In this document: positions 1-8,442 of the stretch, one piece after another | Position numbering within the stretch: position 1 is the first letter of the stretch | Layout: every line of letters begins with the position of its first letter | Origin: CAYXVU01 sp964468725 | Lineage (GTDB): Bacteria > Acidobacteriota > Blastocatellia > UBA7656 | NCBI GenBank assembly: GCA_964468725.1 | Contig: CAYXVU010000086.1 | Location: 1 to 22,670 of the forward strand | DNA length: 22,670 nt | Direction of reading: 5' to 3' | Made by a program: the position numbers and the translations under genes | The notes under the pieces: model-generated | Told to the model about the DNA's origin: nothing | Databases searched by the model: none | Seen by the model: the letters and a program-made list of their open reading frames with translations, nothing else

Positions 1-2096
1 GGTCTGAGGTCGTCGTAGTACCACTCATAATCGCGCTCCGGATACCAGTAGTGATAGAACGGATTTTGATAGACCAACACTTCGACCGTCGCATTGGCGA
101 CTGCGCCGCCGAAGTAGTAAACGGCTTGCACGGTGACTTCGACCTTATCGCCAACGCGAAAGGTCTTCTTCTTGCCGTTCTCTTCCGGCGTCTTCACCGC
201 AACCTTGAATTCCGGCAGTTTGTACTCTTCCAAGCGAAAGAGCACAGCCTGACCAATCGAGTGGCGGCGGCCTTCATCCCAAAAGTTGACGCGGTATTCG
301 CCAAGCGGCATCTTGTCGGTCAAATCGAGCGTCGCCCACGCGCTGCCGAAAGCATTGAGTTTGGCCTGCTCTTCTTTGACCTTTGCGCCTTGCGGGTCGG
401 TAATTTCGTACTCGACCACTTGATTGGCGGGGGTTGTATAGACATCGGCTTGTTCTTTTCGAGCGATGAATTTCCACTGCGCAGTTTCATTCGGACGATA
501 AGCAGGGCGATCTGTGAACGCATAGATGCGCCACTCCTCTTCATTGCGCGCGTAGCCGTAGCTGTAGCCGTTGCTAAAGGCTTGTCGGTCATCGAGCGCG
601 GCAGTGATGAAGACTTCGGCGTTGTAACTGTCTTTGCTCATCAGGTCGAAGACCGCCAACCCATCTTTGTCGGTCACTTTTGTCAGGTCGCGCCAGACAT
701 AGTCTCTGCCGTTGTAATAGCGTTCCCATAGCTTCACGTTTGCGCCCGCAAGCGGCGCACCGCTGAGCGCATTGCAAAAGTAGGCCAACGCTTGCCGCTT
801 CGAAGTCTTAATCACCAATGCCGTGTCGGTGACTAAAATCAGATCGCGCGCGCTCTGCCCTTCGCCTTTGGCTTCGATGATGTACGCGCCGACGGGCAGC
901 TTGCCTTCGATGCGAATCATCTCCTGACCGGGTTTGTAATCGCCTTTGTCTTTCGTCTCTTTCGTCCAGAATTTGACCCGTTCAATGTTGGCGACATGGA
1001 CGCGCTGCAACCAGCTTCCCGCGCCTTCATTCTTGTCCGTGAAGCGCACATCGCGCGGCAGGTCGAATTTGTAGAGCGCCAGTTCGACGCGCTTGATGTT
1101 GCGCCAGTTCAGATAAAACTGCGTCTCCGAATCGGGCAGAAAGACATTCGACACGCCGACGCCGAGCGCAGGCCGCGTGATGTTTTGAATATGGCTGTTG
1201 GCTTGATCGTAGTAGCGCGTCTCGCCTTTCGCGTGCTCGCGCACAAAGCGACGGAAGAGTTCGAGGGCTTTAACGTAGTCTTGCTCTTGCTGCCACTGGC
1301 CGTTGGCGTTGCGCGTCACCCGACCATAATTCATCATCCACTCGGCGTAATAATAGAGCGCGTCATCGTACCAGTCAGTCTCTTTGCCTGCGGCGAGCGC
1401 GGCTTCAAACTCTTCAGGCGCGCGTTTGCGTTGCGCGTAATCGCCGCCCTGATTCCGCAGCGTCATCGCGATCAAGTAATGGGCATGCGCTTTATCATTT
1501 TCGGTGTTGGCGATTTTGAGCGCGTTGTCGAGTACGTCGAGCGGCACATAGTTGCCGTAGTATCCGTAGTAATAATACGGCTCGCTCCATGCCGGTTTGG
1601 CGATCTTCCAAACGATGCCGAGATAGCGCGCGCGCGCCGTTTCGAGATCGTCCGAACCTGCCCACCAATCGAGCGCCTGTTGATAGTTCTGCCATCCTGC
1701 GTACCAGTTTTTCGACTCGCGGCGCATCCACCAAAAATCGCCGATGGACTCTTGCACTTCGACCCAAACGCGGTCGCGGTCTTCGACGCGTTGAATGTCG
1801 CGGATGAGGACTTCGAGTTGCTGCCGCGCTTTGTCAAATTGAGTGGAGTCCGAAGTCTGCGAACCGGCTTCGGCGCGCCATAGCGTATCGGCGATGCGAA
1901 AGGCGACCCAGCGCGCTTCATCTTTGTCGAGCGTGAGCGACTGAGCGCGCAGATACACCTCATGCGCTTTGGCATAGGAAGCGACGGCGTATAACTTTTC
2001 GGCTTCGGCTTTGAGGGCTTGATAATCTTGTTGATAGGCTTTGGTGGGCACCAGACAAAGCACGCCGAGCAGCGCGACAGCGACGAAGAATTTCAT
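1..2096 (-). CDS. Secreted alpha-2-macroglobulin-type protein with helical N-terminal region (3' end beyond window)
   Basis: The frame is open from an ATG at 2096 to the left edge (698 codons visible, no stop). An AAGGA ribosome site lies 5 bases upstream of the start. The first 20 residues (MKFFVAVALLGVLCLVPTKA) are a signal peptide. Residues about 22-320 are helix-rich and TPR-like, with many Trp and Tyr, including a Tyr-rich patch near 172-180. From about 330 on, beta-sandwich (macroglobulin) domains appear. These include an MG2-like segment with the phrase AFTDRPAYRPNETAQWKF and the following 'EITDPQGAKV' strand, both typical of A2M N-terminal domains. The thioester region, if any, would lie outside the window. 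In the family, such proteins trap or bind proteases in the periplasm or at the cell surface. It sits 186 bp downstream of a second, larger A2M gene on the same strand, so the two are probably co-expressed. Assignment to the A2M superfamily is good; the exact function is unknown. Confidence 0.85.
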   Translation of the reverse strand, partial: MKFFVAVALLGVLCLVPTKAYQQDYQALKAEAEKLYAVASYAKAHEVYLRAQSLTLDKDEARWVAFRIADTLWRAEAGSQTSDSTQFDKARQQLEVLIRDIQRVEDRDRVWVEVQESIGDFWWMRRESKNWYAGWQNYQQALDWWAGSDDLETARARYLGIVWKIAKPAWSEPYYYYGYYGNYVPLDVLDNALKIANTENDKAHAHYLIAMTLRNQGGDYAQRKRAPEEFEAALAAGKETDWYDDALYYYAEWMMNYGRVTRNANGQWQQEQDYVKALELFRRFVREHAKGETRYYDQANSHIQNITRPALGVGVSNVFLPDSETQFYLNWRNIKRVELALYKFDLPRDVRFTDKNEGAGSWLQRVHVANIERVKFWTKETKDKGDYKPGQEMIRIEGKLPVGAYIIEAKGEGQSARDLILVTDTALVIKTSKRQALAYFCNALSGAPLAGANVKLWERYYNGRDYVWRDLTKVTDKDGLAVFDLMSKDSYNAEVFITAALDDRQAFSNGYSYGYARNEEEWRIYAFTDRPAYRPNETAQWKFIARKEQADVYTTPANQVVEYEITDPQGAKVKEEQAKLNAFGSAWATLDLTDKMPLGEYRVNFWDEGRRHSIGQAVLFRLEEYKLPEFKVAVKTPEENGKKKTFRVGDKVEVTVQAVYYFGGAVANATVEVLVYQNPFYHYWYPERDYEWYYDDLR

Positions 2097-2282
2097 AATC
2101 ATCCTTAGTTCTCTGATTTCAGGTGTCAGGAGAAATCGGGAACTCGTCGGCGAGGTGCTTTCCTCATTCTCCTATCCCTTGAAACCTAACACCTAGTCAT
2201 CTTGGGGGCGATAGGGATTTCGTGGCACGGAGCGTACGGCACTAAAAAGAACGCTGGCCATAAAGCCGCGTTGCAAAACTTT

Positions 2283-5200
2283 TTACCGCACGATGAATTT
2301 TGTCGGAGCAACGACGGCACGAGCTTCCGGATTGTAGTAATCATACAGCACAGATGGCGCGCTTTGGGCTTTAATGCCAAAGCGTGGGCGAAGCTTGAAC
2401 GCGAAGGTTGTTCCACCCGCGCGCGGCCATAGGTAAACAATCACCCGATCCGGTAGCACTTCGTATTGATTGATGCCCCACTCGGATGCTTTCATCGCGT
2501 GTTCCAGCGAAGCGCGATCAACGTCTATGCCTGGAGGCAGACCGATTTCGGCCAATAGCATGCCGTAGCCTCTGAAACCTACGCGCTCGACTTCCACTCG
2601 ACAAGTGATTTCATCGCCTGCGCGAGCTTCGGTCTTATCGAAGTTGATCTGCAAACGCAGCGCGTGCTTTCGGTCTTCACCCACTTGCACATCAGGCCAT
2701 GGGGTGTAATAGGTCGAAACGATCTGCACAGCCGCAGGCAATCCTTCTCTAGAGCGGAGAATTTCGACGCGGTTGCTACCGGTTGTCAAAAATCGAGAGA
2801 CATCCACAACAATCGGATTGGTCGCCTCATCGCGCTGAGGCAGAGCTAGTGTGGCCGCGGGGTTGCCATTGATGACAATTTCGGCTTGCGCAGCGGCTCG
2901 GCTTGGTCCCTCACGCTGTTTTGCAAGCAACAGGGTGAAGGCATCCAACACATTGATTGTCGCTTGGGTTGAGTACCAAACGCCATAGCGATCTTTGTTG
3001 CGAATCAAAAACAACAACCCGCGAGAGAGCAGGTCATCGCCTGATAAAGCAGCAGCGTTTGCCGAAAGCGCCTGCACGGCAAGCGCAGTGGTTTCGATAC
3101 GTCCCGCCAGCCCCCAACCATAGAAAGGCGTGTTGGTCTCTAACGCCCAGTAACTGACATCGCTTTCTTGATGGGCGAGTGAGCGTAATTTCTCGATGGC
3201 GCGCGCCGCTTGCGCTGGTGCGCCGGATTCTATCACCGCCAGCGCATAGGAAGCCAGCAAATACGGTTCGTCAATCTCTGCGCTGCGCTGCGCCAGATAA
3301 TTGAGCGCTTGCTTGAGCGAAGTAGCTAGCCCGTAGGCGCGCTCGAAATCGTTCGCCTGCTCTTTGGCTCTTGCTTGCTGCTTCTGTACGGTTGCCAACG
3401 CGCGCGCGATGAAGGCCGTCGTCATCACGGTGCGCTTGCGGTCTTCCTGATTGTCCCAGGGGTAGGCGGCCCAACTGCCATCCGCTTGTTGTTGTTTGAT
3501 AAGCCACGCGGCAGAGTTTTTCTTAACATCCTCGTCTACAGCGATCCACTCCGCCGCCGCACTCAGAAACTTCAACGCATAAGCAGTAAGCGCAACATCC
3601 GCATCACCGCGCCCCCAATAAGAAAATCCGCCGTCCTCATTTTGGTAGTTGAGCAATCGCTCATAACCGACTTGTACGTACCTCCGCGCTTTTTCTGCGA
3701 CGGGCGGCAGAGCTTCGCCGCGTTGTCTGTAGTGACGCAGCACCAACAGACTCGGATAGCTCGAAGAGATGGTCTGCTCGGCGCATCCATAAGGCCGTTG
3801 CATAATCGCTTCAACACTTTCGACTACGTGTGTCATCAGATTGGGATAGAGCTTCAGCTCCGCGCGCGCCTGCCCTTTGAGAGCAGTTTCAGGAATCTCG
3901 ACCGTAAGTGCCGCGCGGTCTGTGAAGACTTGGCTTGTCGTCTTCGCAATCTCTTCACCGTTTGGACGCACCCGCAAAGTTTTTTCAATGGCATCACTTG
4001 CTTTCGCGCCGTAAGCCGTGACGCGCTGCGGAGCTTTCTCCATTGCGGCAATAGCGCGAAAAGCGAAGGTCGGACGCGCCGCGTCACCGGCAGCTACGGT
4101 CGCGCTTTGTCGCGCCGGGCCGAGAAGAGTAAACCAGCTTTCGGATTTCATCTCCAACTCGACCCGTTGCCTGGTGTCGAGATAGTTGCGCAACACCACG
4201 GGCAAGCTGATCTCGTCGCCCGTGGTTAAGAATTTAGGCGGATCGTGTTCGACAAAGAAGGGTTGAAAGGCGCGCAATTCTTTTTCGAAGATGCCGACCT
4301 GTCCGTCTGCGGTCGAGGCCACCACCGCCATCTTCCACGTCGTGAGGTTATCGGCAAGTTTGAATTTCAGTTGAGCTTGTCCTTGTGCATCAGTCTCTAG
4401 GAGCGGCTGCCACACCAGAGTTTCGGGAAAGTATTCTCTCAGTCGCGGCGTTTCCATCTGCGCTTGCAGTTTTACGCGATTGAGCAACGCCCCTGATTTG
4501 GTCACATCCTGAATCCGTCCCCCTCCATTCACAGGCAAAGCCTTAACCTGACTAACTTGTGTGTGTTCCGTTTGAACGACCTGTTCTGAGTCCGAGGTGA
4601 CCGTGACCGCTTCGCTGACTTGGCCGACATCCAATGTCACGTCTAGTGTCGTGATGTTTTGTGCAGTCACCGGCACATCCACAATCATCAACTGTTTGAA
4701 CCCGTTCGCATCGAAGATCAGTCCATATTTACCGACCGACAAGTTCGAGAAGAAATAGCGCCCTTCACTATCGCAGTTGGTTTCGTAAACCAGTTGCGTA
4801 GATTGATTCGTTGCTTTAACGGTGGCTCCGGGAACCACTGCGCCTGACGCATCCATAACCGTACCGCGAATGGAACCGGCTCCGCCGATGACTTGCGTCG
4901 AAAAGCTTACCCGTTTCGGCTTCGCCTCTTTGCTGCTTTGTTCCGCGATAGCACGAGAAAAGACCGCAAGATTGAAGTCATCCAGGGTGTCGAGTTTACG
5001 GTCTGCGCCGCGGCTCCGCACCGAGACGAAGTTGACCTGTTGCGTGATCGGCGTAATCTCAACGCGGTTTCTTTGCGCTTCGCCGAAAGGCATATAGGAA
5101 TAGAAATTGACACGGTCGGTATAGCGCGCTTCGGTTTTGAATGTAGCATAGTAGGACTGTCCCCAGGCATCGCGTAACCTCGCAAAATCAATTCCGGCGC

Positions 5201-8200
5201 GACTGAGCGCGGCGCGAAATTCTTGATCGTTTTGCGGGAAGTGCTGGGTAATCTTGAAATCGGCGGCCAGCGCCGTTTCGATCTGCGCGCGAGTTTCGGC
5301 AAAGTAATCAATCGGCGAGCTCCAAACTGTGAAGTCATCGCTTTCGGAGTCGGGCAGCTCGAACTCGCCGTTCGGCCCTCGACTCAGCAAGTCCAGGGTA
5401 AAGTTTGTGGTGTTGATTCCGAAGGTGATGCGATAGGGATTGCCCCAACGGTCGCGGAGTTCATCAAGGTTGATGCCAACCCCTAACAACTCGCTTTTGA
5501 GAGTGACGATATCCCGAATGTATGCGCCCGTGCGGTTGTGATAGGCGGCGACAACTTTATTGATCGCTTGACCCTGCGGCAAAAAATATGGCCAACTCCA
5601 TCCTGACATGGCTGTGAAATCATCAGCCGTATCAAAGCGTTTATCTGCGCCCGCACAAACGAATTCGAGCCGGTCAGCAGTGCGTTGCACAGCAAACTCT
5701 GCGCGGTAGAGGTTTCCCCAAGGGTCTTTGAGACTCTCCCAGTCAATTCCCGACTCGCGCAGGATACGGCGCAAAGAATCAAGGTCGGTCGGGTATTCGC
5801 TTTTTTGCGCATACCGATTGCGGAGCGCCGTTTTCACAGGCTCCAAGCGCAATTCAATCAAGCTGTCGAAAGCTTCCCGCACGCTCACCGGGTCGGGGCT
5901 GCGAAAAACATTCGGCGACAGCCAGCGGTCATAATTGAGCAGCACTTCCGCCACGAGATCTAGCCCATCGGGAACGGGCTTCGCCAGATCGAGGCGATTC
6001 ACTTCGCGCAGACTCACCCCGGACAGCGACCCACCGTGCTCAAGCAGCGCATCGCAGAAACCATAGCCGGAACCGAACTCTTGATCGGTGCGCGCGCGTT
6101 CTTCTACAGCTTTGTCAAAGACGACCACGCCGAGCGCGCTCTCCGTCGCTTCTCCTTTGGCACTGCGTGTAGAGAACGCGACTTGTACCTCTTCACCCGG
6201 ACGATAGGTATCGCTTACGGTCTTGGCATCGAGTTGCAGGTCGCGGTTGCGCGGATAGATCACACTATGCGAGGCGAACAAGTAGCGGTCTTCTCCCCCC
6301 TCGCTATCTGCATAAGCCGTGATGAGGATCTCGCCATCGAATTCGGAGTGATAGGGGAGCGTCACAGCAGCCTCGCCATTTTGTAAGCGCACGACTTGCG
6401 ATGCGATCACTCTCTTCTCACGTTCGACGCTGACGACACAACTACGCTCCGGCTGACTCGTAGCGAGTTTTAGGTGGATGGATTCGCCCGCGCGATAGAT
6501 GGCCTTGTCAGTGCCTACGCGCATCACGGGTTCGTCATCGGAATCGGAAAGCAGCTCTTTTTCGGCTGTGCCGCGTAGTCCTCGACGATCACGCGCCTGC
6601 AAGAAAAGATCGCATTCGCCACGGGCGGCAACCCGCAGATCGCTGACTTTGGCAACGCCGTAGCGATTGGTCTTGACCGTACGCAGTAGACGGCGCGGGG
6701 TCGCTTCGTCGTCATCATCTTCGATTTCGCTGATGGCGACTTCGCACTCAGCGGGCGAGCCGTCGGCATAAAAGGTCGTGAGATAAAATTGCAACGGGAA
6801 GCCTGCGGTCTGCCGATGATTCCCTTCACTGGCGTAGACGTGAATCGCGTGCTTGGTGATGCGAACATCGAAACGCTTCTGCTCCGTGCGTCCGGTTGTC
6901 GCATCGGTGAAGTAGGCTGCGTAGGTGAGGTCTTCGAACCGAGTGTATTCATTCTCATCGAAATCTTGGTGATCGTCGCGTAAATCGAGGCGCGCAAGAA
7001 AGCGTCCCTGCGCATCGGTTTCGCCTTCAAGTTTGTCGCCTTCTTCGACTTCCCATTTCTGTTCGCGGTAATTCCATCGTCTTTCGCTTTCGCGCACCAC
7101 GCGCACGTGCCCGCGTCGCACCGGCTGACCAAACAGATAATCGGCGCGCACCTCGATTTGCGCATTCTGTCCAGGCAGATAATAGGCGCGATTTGGTTTG
7201 GCGGTGACCGTGAAATTTGGCAAATCGTAAGAGCCGATGGTGATCGTTTGTCCTCCCATTGAGTTTTCATAGCGGCCTTCATCGATCTCCACACGGATGA
7301 AATACCTGCCGAGTTTCGTGCCCTCCACGATTGGCCAATCGAAACTAGCGACACCAAACCGCGAAGTTTTAACCGTCGTGCGAAAGACTGTGGTGCCTTC
7401 CGGGTCGGTGATCTTGATTTGTGCAACGGTGTCGGCCAGCGCGCTTTTAGTGATGGCATCGAAACAGAGTACGCGCGTGTGCAAGGTTTGCCCCGGCTGG
7501 TAGAGCGGCTTGTCGGTGCTGGTAAAAATGTCGGCGAGATGTTCCATTCTCACTTCGGTGCTGGCATCTTGAATCCAGCCGTTGAGATTTCCTGTGACTT
7601 GAACCTCCAACTCCCGCGCTTGGATTTGCTGCGGCAGATCGAAATCGAAGATTGCATAACCGTCCGCATCGCTAGGCTTGGTTGCGGTGATGAGCGCTTG
7701 CGCGTTGTCCTCCACCTTCAACATCACCTCTACCTTGACGCCCGACACCGGGTTCGCATTGACCGGCTGCACAGCGCGCGTGATGACGCGATAGCTTTTG
7801 CCTTCTGCGGCGCTAGGAGCCGCAAGCGCTTTGAGGCTGAATACTTGGGTAAAGATTTCCGACAAGGCAACCAAGCCTTCGACAGGCTCGGTATTCATAC
7901 TGGCATCCGGCAGAATGCGATAGCGCAGGCGGTCCCATAAAAATCGCTGACGTTCATTCTCGGGCATCTGCGAAACCGTCAACGGCAACACCATCGTGAT
8001 GAGATTCGATCCCGGTTGCAAGGTGATGACTTTTTCTGCAGACGCGCGCACGTTACCTTGAGTGGAAACCATTTCGATTTTCACATGCGCTGCCAATTCA
8101 CGACCGGCAAGACTCGCAATAGGTAAGGCGACCGTAGCCGCATCGCCCTGCAATGACATTTTTATGGTTGATTCATTGACGCGAATGAGCGTCGCCGCAC

Positions 8201-8270
8201 CGGATGACTTCTGGGTGGCGAGAGCACACAAAGCAAAGCACAAGACAGCAATCCACTTGAGGGAACGCAT
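2283..8270 (-). CDS. Giant secreted alpha-2-macroglobulin with thioester, three GspG-like modules and a TonB-receptor-type regulatory domain
   Basis: 1995 residues. The open frame extends 18 codons further upstream, but the ATG at 8270 is preceded directly by GGAGGAGGCT (8271-8280) and begins a signal peptide (MRSLKWIAVLCFALCALA), so I start there. Order: macroglobulin domains (about 27-800, with an MG2 phrase STDKPLYQPGQTLHTRV); three repeated modules with the motif D-x-W-G-[NQ]-x-Y whose Asp residues fall at 849, 940 and 1034; a carboxypeptidase-regulatory domain (about 1128-1225) followed by a receptor-like VKALPVNGGGR tail; the A2M/MG7 domain (from about 1280, LVWQPLLETDAQG); the thioester motif GCAEQ (Cys1496-Gln1499) inside an alpha-toroid domain with NEDGGFSYWG; and a C-terminal receptor-binding-like domain ending YDYYNPEARAVVAPTKFIVR. 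In the family the Cys-Gln thioester covalently captures attacking proteases. The inserted modules occupy the bait-region position. Protease capture is an inference from family membership. Confidence 0.92.
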   Translation of the reverse strand: MRSLKWIAVLCFALCALATQKSSGAATLIRVNESTIKMSLQGDAATVALPIASLAGRELAAHVKIEMVSTQGNVRASAEKVITLQPGSNLITMVLPLTVSQMPENERQRFLWDRLRYRILPDASMNTEPVEGLVALSEIFTQVFSLKALAAPSAAEGKSYRVITRAVQPVNANPVSGVKVEVMLKVEDNAQALITATKPSDADGYAIFDFDLPQQIQARELEVQVTGNLNGWIQDASTEVRMEHLADIFTSTDKPLYQPGQTLHTRVLCFDAITKSALADTVAQIKITDPEGTTVFRTTVKTSRFGVASFDWPIVEGTKLGRYFIRVEIDEGRYENSMGGQTITIGSYDLPNFTVTAKPNRAYYLPGQNAQIEVRADYLFGQPVRRGHVRVVRESERRWNYREQKWEVEEGDKLEGETDAQGRFLARLDLRDDHQDFDENEYTRFEDLTYAAYFTDATTGRTEQKRFDVRITKHAIHVYASEGNHRQTAGFPLQFYLTTFYADGSPAECEVAISEIEDDDDEATPRRLLRTVKTNRYGVAKVSDLRVAARGECDLFLQARDRRGLRGTAEKELLSDSDDEPVMRVGTDKAIYRAGESIHLKLATSQPERSCVVSVEREKRVIASQVVRLQNGEAAVTLPYHSEFDGEILITAYADSEGGEDRYLFASHSVIYPRNRDLQLDAKTVSDTYRPGEEVQVAFSTRSAKGEATESALGVVVFDKAVEERARTDQEFGSGYGFCDALLEHGGSLSGVSLREVNRLDLAKPVPDGLDLVAEVLLNYDRWLSPNVFRSPDPVSVREAFDSLIELRLEPVKTALRNRYAQKSEYPTDLDSLRRILRESGIDWESLKDPWGNLYRAEFAVQRTADRLEFVCAGADKRFDTADDFTAMSGWSWPYFLPQGQAINKVVAAYHNRTGAYIRDIVTLKSELLGVGINLDELRDRWGNPYRITFGINTTNFTLDLLSRGPNGEFELPDSESDDFTVWSSPIDYFAETRAQIETALAADFKITQHFPQNDQEFRAALSRAGIDFARLRDAWGQSYYATFKTEARYTDRVNFYSYMPFGEAQRNRVEITPITQQVNFVSVRSRGADRKLDTLDDFNLAVFSRAIAEQSSKEAKPKRVSFSTQVIGGAGSIRGTVMDASGAVVPGATVKATNQSTQLVYETNCDSEGRYFFSNLSVGKYGLIFDANGFKQLMIVDVPVTAQNITTLDVTLDVGQVSEAVTVTSDSEQVVQTEHTQVSQVKALPVNGGGRIQDVTKSGALLNRVKLQAQMETPRLREYFPETLVWQPLLETDAQGQAQLKFKLADNLTTWKMAVVASTADGQVGIFEKELRAFQPFFVEHDPPKFLTTGDEISLPVVLRNYLDTRQRVELEMKSESWFTLLGPARQSATVAAGDAARPTFAFRAIAAMEKAPQRVTAYGAKASDAIEKTLRVRPNGEEIAKTTSQVFTDRAALTVEIPETALKGQARAELKLYPNLMTHVVESVEAIMQRPYGCAEQTISSSYPSLLVLRHYRQRGEALPPVAEKARRYVQVGYERLLNYQNEDGGFSYWGRGDADVALTAYALKFLSAAAEWIAVDEDVKKNSAAWLIKQQQADGSWAAYPWDNQEDRKRTVMTTAFIARALATVQKQQARAKEQANDFERAYGLATSLKQALNYLAQRSAEIDEPYLLASYALAVIESGAPAQAARAIEKLRSLAHQESDVSYWALETNTPFYGWGLAGRIETTALAVQALSANAAALSGDDLLSRGLLFLIRNKDRYGVWYSTQATINVLDAFTLLLAKQREGPSRAAAQAEIVINGNPAATLALPQRDEATNPIVVDVSRFLTTGSNRVEILRSREGLPAAVQIVSTYYTPWPDVQVGEDRKHALRLQINFDKTEARAGDEITCRVEVERVGFRGYGMLLAEIGLPPGIDVDRASLEHAMKASEWGINQYEVLPDRVIVYLWPRAGGTTFAFKLRPRFGIKAQSAPSVLYDYYNPEARAVVAPTKFIVR

Positions 8271-8442
8271 AGCCTCCTCCTGATGTTGAGCGGAAAGTAG
8301 ACGGCACGGGATTGCTCGTCTCATTGACGGATGCGCGCAACCCGGTTGAAACGTGCGGCCTCAATGAGATCATTTTTATTTGTGATGTTCGGGAAGAGAA
8401 CGGCAGCGCTGAATCGGCTTGCGAAGAACTTTTCCGCATTTG

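Noticed and set aside
51..731. Long open frame on the plus strand opposite the first A2M gene
   Set aside because: The minus strand has a continuous A2M-like protein with a signal peptide and ribosome site. The plus frame has no recognisable domain and no ribosome site, so it is a shadow.
996..1883. 295-codon plus-strand frame
   Set aside because: It lies wholly opposite the A2M gene, and its sequence has no domain signature. Long antisense frames are expected from the codon bias here.
2097..2282. Imperfect inverted repeat (CAGGTGTCAGG and CCTAACACCT) between the two A2M genes as a terminator
   Set aside because: The arms are weak and mismatched with no T-run, so no terminator can be supported.
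6524..7459. 311-codon minus-strand frame overlapping the large A2M gene
   Set aside because: It is in another frame of the same strand, rich in Arg, Lys, Ser and Pro with no domain. The A2M frame is clearly the coding one.
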